A stretch of DNA of 64,000 nucleotides from Apoda limacodes (Eukaryota > Arthropoda > Insecta > Lepidoptera > Limacodidae), in NCBI GenBank assembly GCA_946406115.1, contig OX291542.1:37219321-37283320 (forward strand). The letters run 5' to 3'. Under the pieces are notes generated by a model. It worked only from the letters and a program-made list of their open reading frames with translations. It was not told the DNA's origin and searched no databases. Of the stretch, positions 50,001 to 62,000 are shown piece by piece. Each line of letters starts with the position of its first letter. Positions within the stretch are counted from its first letter, which is position 1. The position numbers and the translations under genes were made by a program.

Positions 50001-53000
50001 GCATTATTTTAGAACAAATTTGGTAAGCATAAAAAAGTTTATAGTGAGCCAACCTTAAAAGATAGACATATGCTGTTGCAGAATTTTTTATAGAACTTTT
50101 AAAAGGGAACAATTCTTTCATACATGATTCTTGCGAAACTTTAACCGTTTACGCAGCAGAAGCTGTCAAAAGGAAAAAAATCTTCATCATCGCTCCGCTC
50201 CTATTGGTCTAAGCGTGATGATATAAAGCCTATCATTGCTCCGCTCCTATTGGTCTAAGCGTGATGATATAAAGCCTTTTTAGATAAATGGGCTATTAGA
50301 GAGAACTAAAAGATTTTTTTTAAATCAAACCAGTAGTTCCTGAGGTTAGCGCGTTCAAGCAAACAAACTCTTCAGCTTTATAATATTATTAAAATTAAAT
50401 AAAAGTATAGATATCTTTGGCCTTTACAGATATCTAATATATATAAAAATAATAATTTTACCGATATCGTCTTACTGGAAACTACTCTTTTGCTATTAAA
50501 AACTTTCTTACAATAATCTAGAAGTTGCCCGATAATCGAATTTAGCGCAAACGGAGCCGTCGCCAAGAATAATCATATTTATACCAAGGATAAAGCTTGC
50601 TTGCAGATCAGTATCAAAGAGTGACCCGCAATGTTTAAGCTGGCCGCTCAAGCGGTTGAATATGTATTTTGAAAATGGAACGAAATTTTTTTTAAACCCG
50701 AACATTGCTCATCATGTTTTATTTAAATTTCGGACTGGCACAACAAAAATAATGCGCTATTAAATTAATGAAGAAATCAACATTTCAAAGCGGCGAATTG
50801 GTGGCAGATTACATAACTATTTTAATTATTGTTAATACACGGCTACGCCTCGGCCCACATACTAACTATCGCCCGGTTATGCTACATTTGCGGGCCGCGG
50901 CAGTAAGCGCCTAGCCTAACTCATAAGTTTCCAGAACTCATAATTTTTAAATATAACTTTATGTAGAAGTAGGTGTCCCGGCAAATGTTATTTCGCGATA
51001 CCTTGAAAAGTTGATATAAATTGTATACAACCTATACAAGGTATCAGCCCTACCTACTCGTGCTACTCGTGCTACCTATCTAAATGCCATACAAATGTAT
51101 CTCTTTTTAATAACTCGACCACAGCGAGCGCCGTAAGTTTTGGGATGAACAATCAATATCCTTCTTTATTTTATCACCTGTCAGCCGTTCGTTTGGCATT
51201 GGAGTCAATAACAAAAAAAAATTATAATCGGTAACAAACTGCCAATCGTTTGTTATTGATATTTTTGTCATCTTTGTCACCGAAAAATAATAATTAAAAT
51301 AATTTTAAAAATAATATTACAAGTAAATACTATACAAAGTTTTAATAAATAATAATTTATATCAATACACCTATACATATATTAATAGTAAGTAGGTATG
51401 CAGTTTGTTTTATTTATTTTCCTAGGTACATGTTGTGCAACGTCGTATAGGTCTCTGCAGCGCTGTTATTCTGCTGATACATTTTTGTGCAACTCACAAA
51501 CACCAGGGTGTCGCAGTGACTCATTGATGCAGCTATTATTTTGCTGTCAGGGAATTCAAATTTAATATAATTTATTCAGTTTAGGCTACAATAATTGAGC
51601 ACTTATGAATGTCACTACGCCATCGGTTCGTAAGTCTACAGGGCGGGAGACCTTGTACTGAGAAGAACCGGCAAGAAACTCAGCAAGGGCATTTCTTTTC
51701 TCCCTTTCTCTTACAGCGTCCAATTAAAATATTGGAAAATGCCCTCCCTATCATAAAAGGACACTGTCCATTACAAACATAAAAACACATGAAATATAAA
51801 GCACAAGCACAACATTAAAAAGTATCTAATATAAACAAAAGACAGTTTATGTATTCATCACTAAGAAATAATCAATGTCTTACAGTATTAATAAACAAAA
51901 CAAAAAAGTTAGACTAAATACTAAGAATACAAATAAGTTTGCAAGAGCAGACCAGCCTCCAGAGGCGGCACCCGTTCACAAGTATGACACACGAATTAGC
52001 CATCGCTTCGCTCAACCATGTTTTAGGGAACGTAACGACCCGACACACACGCCACCACCGCAGAGACACTTTGAGAGAGCGTGACACACTCAAGCAACTC
52101 CAATAAAACTTCGATTGTACTAGTTACAATGTGTGTAGTAAAGGAACAAAATATAAGAGGAGAAGATTGGAAGGTTCGTAATGCTTTACTACCGAGAAGC
52201 ACCGGCAATTAACTTACTAGTTAATCTTTTATACATCATATAAAAATACAATATAGCCTTACACTAGGTAATAACATAATAAACAATGTTTTAATTTAAA
52301 AAAAATATTTCAAATGCCTCAATACAAATCAATTAAGTTCTAATTTTTCCAAGCATTTTTATCATTTATGTATTCATCAACTTTGTAATAGCTTTTTTTT
52401 CATTAAACTATCTTTGACATATATATTTTAAATTTATTTGAGGGTAAATTAACCACATGTTCTGGAATTTTATTATAGAAAAATATACTTTGTATTGCGA
52501 AAGAGCTATGTACCTTCTGAAGACGATATTCTGGAACTACCAATTTATCCTTATTCCTTGTATTAACACTGTAGAGGTCACTATTTTTAGCAAATAAGTG
52601 ACAATTTGTCGTACATACATTATACAAGCATAGATATATTGGCAAGGAACAGTTAAAATATCAATTTCCCTACATAGTTCCCATGAGAAATTCGAGGACC
52701 TAATTTATAAATTGACCGTACTGCTCTCTTTTGCAAAATAAAGACTGTATCAATATCAGCTGCCTTACCCCAAAGCAAAATGCCATAAGACATGACGGAA
52801 TGGAAATAGCTAAAGTAGACCAAGCGAGCAATGTCAACATCTGTAAGCTGCCTAACTTCCCTAACTGCATAGGCAGCTGAACTGAGTTTTCCTGCAAGAA
52901 CTAAAATGTGAGGGTTCCACTGCAGCCTATTGTCTAATGTAATACCTAGAAACACTGTTGAGTCTATTAGTTCTATTTCTTCTCCGTTTAGGGATAATTT

Positions 53001-56000
53001 TGTACTTATGTTTCTGACATTTGGCATCATAAATTTTAAACACTTAGTCTTTTTCGCATTAAAAAGTAAATTATTTGCCGTAAACCACTGAAGAACCTGA
53101 GAAAGCGTTACGTCGTCAAAATTAGTTTTATTTCTGTCAACTTTAAATAAAAGAGATGTGTCATCAGCAAATAGTACAATCTTGCACAGCTTCTTCACAA
53201 AGAAAGGCAAGTCATTTATGTAAATTAAAAATAGAAAAGGACCTAAAATAGAACCTTGAGGAACTCATAATTTTACTTAAGAGCCATTGGATTTTACTTA
53301 AGAGCCATTGGATTTTACTTCATTGTTGTGAACCTTCTGCATTCTACTACTCAAATATGAGCGGATAAGCTCAAGAGCCAAATCTGCAATACTATAATGA
53401 CTCAGTTTCTGTATAAGAGTTTCATGTTGCACGCAGTCGAATGCCTTTGATAGATCACAGAAGATACCAATAGCATTTTGTGACTGTTCCCAAGCAGCAA
53501 ATATATGCTGCATAAGGGCAACACCTGCGTCAGTTGTGGAACGCCCTTTTGTAAAACCAAACTGTTGAGGATGAAGTAATCTATTTAAGTTAAAATGTTT
53601 AAGCATCTGATTGAACATAATTTTTTCAAAAATTTTGCTTAAGGCAGGCAGTATAGAGATAGGTCTAAAATTATTAGGATCATCTTTACTTCCACTTTTA
53701 AAAAGTGGTATTATTTTGCTATATTTCATTAAGTCTGGGAATATCCCTTCGTCAACACACTTATTAAATATTGGCTAAGATTGTTGCTATAATATCAATA
53801 ATTCCGCTAAGGTCTTTGACTGATAGACCCCATAGGTCACAAGTTTTTTTCTGAGTTAGTAATTTAAATGTCTTTATGATGTCTTCAGAGGTAACATGCT
53901 CAAATTTAAATATAGCCTTGCATTTATTTACGTTACATTTAAAAAGTAACTCTGATTCTAATGGAGAGGAATTTAATGCATTAGTTGTAATTGTAGGCAT
54001 TTCAGTAAAATATTTCTCAAAAGAGTTAGCGACATCAAGATCTGAATCAATTATTTTTGAATTAACAGTCAGTGAATAATGATTGTCACGCGGTTTAATT
54101 TTTCCTGTTTCACTATTTATTACATTCCATGTGGCCTTTATTTAATTATCAGAATTTTTAATTTTATTACTTAAATGTATTGATTTTGCAACACTGCATA
54201 CTTTTTTAAATATTTTTGAATACATTTTGACATAGTTGGTGAATGTGGGACTGTGGTTATATTGTTTCATTTCATACAACTCATACAACCTAGTTCGCCT
54301 TCGGTGTATTCCTACAGTAGCCCAGTCCTTGAATTTCAATTTATTATTTGGCCTATAAATTTTTACTTTAAACACTTGCTCGAACTCATTACTTAAGAAA
54401 TCAAAAAAAATATTATAAAGATTATTAGCATTATCATGCATGAAATGTTAAAATGGAATTTTCTTTTCAATATTAACTTTAAAATTGTTTAATCGAGCAG
54501 TGGTCACAGGTCTACAAGTTACTAGTTGAGATTTTTTTTTATAGTTGTGTAGAATTTTTATTATTTGACCACAGTGATCGGACGGCAAATTGTTTATAAT
54601 AGATTTATCTTTTACTTCAACGTTACAGAAAATATTATCTAAACATGTAGCTGAAGTCGATGTAATTCTAGTTGGTTCCAGAAACAAATAATTCAAGTCA
54701 AAACTTGTGAATAAGTTAATAAATCTATCTCTTGTTTGGGAACTCTCTAAAAGATCAATATCAAAGTCACCACAAACAATAACTGACTTTTTAGAATGAC
54801 AAATTTTTTTTAGAACTTGTTCCATTACAGGCTCAAAAGAATTATAATTTGCAGAAGGGGGGCGATACACACAAAGTATAATATAATTCTTAAGTTCTAT
54901 ACAAGACAATTCTATTATGCGTTCAAGTGAGAGGCTAACTATATCCTTTCGGTCTTTACACTGTATATTATTATTAACAATTATTAATGAACCCCCTCGA
55001 ATAGCATTTTTTCGAATAAAGGCACTGGACAAATAATGATTAGGGAAACTAAACATTAATTCATGTTTACTTAGCCAATGCTCAGTTACACATAACATAT
55101 ATATATTATGACTTTTTAAAAATAATTCTATTTCCAATTCCTTGCCAGAAATGCATTGTATATTTTGATGAACAATGTTAAAAAAACAGGCATTGTCTGT
55201 TGCCAAAGAACTCAGTTTAAAGTATGATCTAAAATAGGAACTTACTGGGTGCAGCTAATAACACCAGCACTATAAGTCATAGCACTAACGCTAGAGGTCA
55301 ATAGACCCCTTAATACTACTTAAATCTAAATCATGTATATTGGAAGCTAACAACGTAGCCATTTCTCGTCTACATTTCATAGGCATGGACATACCAGCCG
55401 GTGTCAGTCTAAAATTATAAGTAAATTTATTTATGTCAAAATATAAAATTGCATCGCTATGACGATGAGTCAAGTTGTACAGATGTACATTCATGTCAAA
55501 TATATGCCTATTTAGTTTAACAGTGGAGCTTGAAGAATATGGAAAACCGCTTATTATAAACTTACATCTTGTTTTATTGTGTAACTCCAACAAGGTACCT
55601 ACTCCCTGTATGATGTCATTCTTCTTTAATAATGAAACAAACAACGTAACAAAAACACAAATCATGTATTTGTGTGTAACTGTATTTGTGCCGACAAAAC
55701 CGCGATTGACAAACACAGAATTGAGTTTTGTTTATTTACGAAGTTCTGTGTGCATACACGCACGGAAAAATTATTACACGTAGAGGTAATTATATATAAA
55801 GGAAGACAGGTTACAATTTCCTTTTTAAAATGTTTTAAGACATTTAAAATTAAAGAAAGCGTAAAAAAGACACAAACGCGAATTGTAAGATATGTATACT
55901 TGGGCATACTCGTATACCTAGTTATGAATAAGTAACAGTCAGAGGTGCGTCTGACTGTTCCTTCCTGTGCTCTCAGTGTTGCTGGTAAAGTTTCTTGTTA

Positions 56001-59000
56001 ATGTTAACAATAATTATCGTTTAAAAGTACGGCTTTGATGTATTTGAATCTGTCAGCCACATCATTGTAGCAGATGAAAAAGTTGGAGGCCAAGTTGGGA
56101 GCCTAGAGGTATATCGACTGTGTATGTATATGGGTACGCTGGTACCTATAAGTATATCGACTGTGTATGTGTATGGGTACGCTCGTACCTATAAGCTGGT
56201 CCTGCAGTGACTCGGAGGCGCCCTCGAGCCCTGAGCTGACAGCCAGGAACCGCTGCTGCGCAGCCGCCAGCGCCGCCTCACTTGCTTCACTCGCTGAACG
56301 TAGCGTGGAGAAAGTCGCCGAAGCCTAATAAATAAACTCCTATCTTATTATGGTGATTTTACGGACAGGGTTTGAATATAAAATTATTTATCCATAAACT
56401 CGGAAGTTCATACAACTTTACGTTTGATTTTAACTTCAAAAAGAGCGATAAAACAAAAACTCGACGTTTTCGGTTTAATTTCATTTCATTTATCCATTAT
56501 TTCTTAATAGATTCACGAAGTTAATTAATTTTGCTATAAATTACATATGTAGTATAGTAGCACACAACGACATACGAGGGGAAATCTAAAAATCCTCGGA
56601 ATGTAGGAGAAGCGGGGTAGATATACGAGTACCTACCTGTTTAATACCACGCTAGTTAGGACGCAGAGACCCGAGACTGCTTCGTCCAGCCACGGAGTCT
56701 CTGTCCTCCACCAAAGGTGATAACGTCGCACTTTGGGACGGCGAGGTGACTAGTGTCTCAAAATTATTACTTTTGAGTTTAATGAGATAAAGTTATGCAA
56801 TTTTACACACATAATCTTGAATATATTTACTATCATTTTAGCAAGTTTGCCGTCCCACAATGCGTCGGCCCGATCGAATTTAATCGCGGCCGTAACTAAA
56901 ATGAATGAATCCCAAACACACGTCGTTGCTGTTGGATATACCTAGCGAATGATTATAAATAATCAAATATAATTAAGTACCTACAAGTATTTACTATTAC
57001 CTCTTGAAACAATTTAAAAACTCGAATAAAATGTATTCAGCGTTTTGTGTATAGATGACGAGACACTAGTGGTTAGCTAAATGGAGCACGCGTCTGTTTT
57101 ATAATCTTATGATCCATGTTCGAATCCTGGTGTTTTGAAGTTTCTTCTAGCAAGTTTTCTTCATCTTAACTTTTAATTAATGTTTACGGTACTAATTTTA
57201 AACACAGACGTATTAAATATTGTAATTTCAGACAAAAACTAAATATTTTAGTGTCACGTTCGGCATTTCGAGACCATTTTAGATGATTTTTAGTTATCCA
57301 TAGAAAATTCTCAAAACAGACGTTTTGAAATTCGGAAAAAGGAGTACATACACTCGTAGTACCTATACATGTACCTACAGTGTTTTTTCGCATGGCGAAT
57401 ATAGCTGGACGTTTCGCGAAACTAAACCTTTATAAAATCGTCCACTGGTGGGGTCTGCTATAACGTAACGTAATATAGTTCTTATTGCCGGCTTGTGCAC
57501 CCAGGTACCAACTGGAAACTAACAATTTTAAGTAAAAACAATACACGACACGCCGAGCGCAAATAGTTGAGATTAGGGATCGGAATCTCGTCTTTGAGCC
57601 GAATTATTATTCTTTTGCAAAACATTTACTGGGGCGTTTAATAGGTAATTCAATGTTGTTAAAGAGTCATCACAGCATGTATGTTGTTGATAGACATGAC
57701 TTTCGATATCTAATAACATCACATATATTTTTTGGACATTACCCGCGGCGTCGCGTCGTCTGTTCCCAAACTAAGCAAAGCATGTGTTAAGGATACCAAA
57801 CAACAAATACATATAAAAACTTTTTTATAAATAGATACATATTAAACGTACACCCAGTCTCAAAACAAACACAAATAATAAATGCCCTCGATCAGCAGTC
57901 GGGTCATTACCCACTAAACCACGGAGCAGTCGGGTCATTACCCACTAAACCACGAAGCAGTCGGGTCATTACCCACTAAGCCACGGAGCAGTCGGGTCAT
58001 TACCCACTAAGCCACGGAGCAGTCGGGTCATTACCCACTAAGCCACGGAGCAGTCGGGTCATTACCCACTAAGCCACGGAGCAGTCGGGTCATTACCCAC
58101 TAAGCCACGGAGCAGTCGGGTCATTACCCACTAAGCCACGGAGCCGACTAAAATATTATGTAAGGCTTGAATGTTTGTTGCTTTCGCCTTTTAAAACTGA
58201 TTTAGTTTTTAAACGTAAAAAAATAACTCATACATGATTTAAATAATCTGTATATTTTAGTTATATTATGCCTAAAGATACATATTTAGGGTATTTATGT
58301 AAATGTATTATGTGATTAAAAGGAATATAATTAGTTTTTCTCAAACAACATTCTTTGGGGTAAATCGTGCTAGCAGTACAGTATCAGAGACAAGACATTT
58401 CTTATGGTGCTGTACTTTATTCTTCTATCTCTTCTATTCTTTAACTATCTCTGTGCAAAATTTCAGCTGAATTGGATGCTTCGTTTCGGCAGGATGCAGT
58501 AACAAATGTTATCGTTATTCCCGCGGGAACTTTTGAATATCCTATGACCTATTTCAGGACCTAACCTATATGTGTGCCAAGTTTCATCCCGATCCATCCA
58601 ATGGCTGAAGCGTGATTGAGTAATAAACAACCAAACATCCAAAGTGTGAATGAATTTTGGCAGCGGCTCCACCCATCCTAAATTTGGTTATCGACGTGGG
58701 ATTCTTACGTCAACTCCTTAAATATACTAATGAAATTTGCTATAGCAAGCTATAGCTGTAACTATAGTTCGTTTAAGCCCGGGTATAGTTTTTCCCGCGG
58801 GAACTTTTGAACTGCCTCGGGATGTCCTTTCTCGGGTCTCAAACTATCTCCACACCAAATTTCATCTAAATAAGTTCAGCGGTTTAAAATGAAGAGGTAA
58901 CAGACAAAAGGACAATCAGAAAGACAGACAGAGTTACTTTCGCATTTAAAATATTAGTATGGATTACAAAAATAGAACGAAAGAAGGAATTCACACATTC

Positions 59001-62000
59001 GCCTCCTTTCTTAAAAAAATCTTTATGACCTCTCTATTAGTATAAACAGATACGTCTAATTCCCGGTAACGGCGTGGGTCGTAACGTAATGTACCGTACC
59101 AGTTCCAGTCCCATTTAATGATATGAACATTCTGGCGTTGATTGTTTCCTCAGATGTAGACATTCAATGTGTCGATTTCAATGATTGTAATGAGAAATAA
59201 CTTTTGCGACTGTCATCGCATGTGCCGAGAGCACCCAAGTGCGCAATCAATCTCTGTGAAACTCACGTTGTTTGGGGAATAAGTTGTTTTAATTTATAAG
59301 ACATTTTAACGCCTACATCGGAAACGTCCAGGTCGAAGTCGGCGCATCTTTTATTTGAGGCCAGCAGTCAAAAACGTTGGATGAGAACTCAGATACAAAT
59401 TCTACACCAAAAATGTTCTTAACCAATGCTCTGCCGCCATCAATCATCTCCTTAGGCGTCTTGGCATTTAACTATTTGAATGAAGCAAATGATTTTGCTC
59501 GTATCCTATTTGCTGGTTTATGCACATGTATGTTTGATATTAATACATAATAATTATCATTTTATGTATTTGCGCGCTCACTAAGCCACGTTTTACACGC
59601 TCACTATACAAGGCTCGGTGCTCTCTGTCACCATTTATGAACTAAAAGTAAACGTCTGTCGCGACGAAAAACTCGAACATTGATAACTAAAAAGATAACT
59701 CATCAAGTTTTATTTATATTTCGGACTGGCACAACAAAAATAATGCGCTATTAAATTAATTTAAAGAAGTAAAAAAATCGACATTTGAAAGCGGCGAATA
59801 GGGTATTTGATACACTGTGTAGGGAATAGTGTTTGCTTGGGTTTTATGCATGAAGTAGACATGCCACTTACTTTCGAACATTTGTTTAAGTATTCTTAAA
59901 AACCTACTTGAATACATATTTTTATTTAATTGGATTGTGCGTGTGTGTGTGTGTGCGATGGATTTAGACGTGAATAAATAATACTTTAAAGTCTAAAATT
60001 AAAAACCGACACAGAAAACTGCTAAAAGTAAACAAAGAGTATGTGTTTGTCGGCAATTTAACTTATTATAAGTACCCAGTATTTTGATATAAGAGTCGTC
60101 GGGGGAGGTTTATTTATTAAAATGAAATTACAATACAAATCAAAAAAATCTTAGTAATGATAAACGATAAAACTGTAATGTGTGTATTCAAGAATAATGA
60201 AAATACTTCTTTAGCGGTCCCCCATTACGACGTGTTTTTAACTCTTGACTTTCATTTTTATTTCTTAAACAATTACGTTATTCATTTTGAGTTTTATACT
60301 AATTCACACAAAAAAAAAAAGTAGAGTAACTTTTCCTGTACGTCAACTGTTTACCATAAGATTAACAGATGAGAAAGAGAAGTGTGTTAGAGGTGTAACA
60401 AACTGACATCACTCCTTAACGTTTAATCACTGCCGCTGCCGTGCGGAAGGAAACTGATGACCGCGGCTCCAGATTCTGTTTTCAGATAGAAGAATAGAAG
60501 TCGTGTTTTCAGATAATTTGTAATAACAACAAATAAAATAATTAACTTTTTTTTCATTAAATCACAGAACACTTCTACTTTACCATGTTTAAATATAGTT
60601 TACTTTCAGATACAATTTTATAAACCACACCGGGCGACTGAGTGTTTGGTACCTGCACCTGCCGATGGATATCATCCGCCTTTAAGTATTAGAGTACGAT
60701 TATTATGATTTTGTAAGTGGGGAAAATAGTGATATAAAAATGGACTGGAACTTCAGAAAAGCTGATTTTTCGAATCTTTACGAACAAATAGGTTGTATAG
60801 ACTGGGGTTCGGTTTATAATACATTAGATCCTTATTTAGCCGTGAATAATTTTTATAAGTCACTTAACGAATGTATAGATTCAGTTATCCTAAGTGATAT
60901 TTTTCTAATACAAAGCGCAACAATAAAATAAAAGCGTCATATCATCGTCTGTACAAAAAAACTCGTAGTCAACTTTATTACGAAAGTTTTTCTTGGTACA
61001 GAGCTTTGGTTAAATTAGAGAGTGCATTCTGGGGTTTTATAGCTTCGAAGCCTTCCACAAAAAAGGGAGGTAAAAAAATATTTAAGAATGGTACAGCAAT
61101 ACCACAGAACCAGTGCGCTAAAGTGTTTGCTGAATACTTTAGCTTCGTATGTGCGTCAAAACCACTACGGCTAGACATTACGGAGGCGATGTTGTCAGCC
61201 GTCGGCAACAGTTGGCGGATTCACATCTCAAGCATTCTGCGGGAAGAGTTAGAGTTTGCATTTAAAAAGCTAAAACCCAAAAGGTCTGCTGGCCCTGATG
61301 GCAACAGTACGGTTATTCTGCAGGGTATCCTAATATTTACCCAAGTATGTTTGTTTTTTGGGAATGGACGGATATAATACCGTTGAGGTGCGTCGCTAGG
61401 TGGCGATTTTAGGGTACGTGTTCGCTGTATTTAGTGGGCACAAGAGCAACGAGCAGATTTTGTCGTTAATCAGTCTGCATGTGCACAGACTGTTCGTAGA
61501 GAAAGAGATTAAGACCGCATTGGGATAGCAGGCACCAGTTCCTCGAGCACTGCGCCTAATTAATAGTATTGTCAGTCAGAATCCTGGACTCGACTTGTTT
61601 ACCTGTTCTCCTAATGAATTCTAATTAATAAATGGCCTTTTAATTAGATATTAACTTAAAGCTTCTTTTTGTTTTGTGTATAGTGTGTGTTATGTAGTTA
61701 TAAGGTTTTGTATGGACGAATTGGAAAACTGTCTGTCTGTCTATATAAAATAAAATATTACAAATAAATAAATAAGGAAAAACTAAATTTTGCACACGTA
61801 AAAATAACGTTAAACGAACTTAAGTGATTACAAACTTAATATTTAGCAAATAGCAGGTTTTACCCTAGAAGGGAAAGTTATAAGTGGTACCGCATTAAAT
61901 TCGTCATTGAGTAAACGCGCAGTTTTTGTTTGACTTTGGTGCAAAAAGAACAATATGATTCGCGTAAAATTAAATTAGTCGTGTTCTATTTTTTTGTGTA

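Noticed and set aside
57895..58143. CRISPR-like array of 31 bp repeats
   Set aside because: Repeats are contiguous with no spacers, and the sequence context is a SINE in an animal genome.
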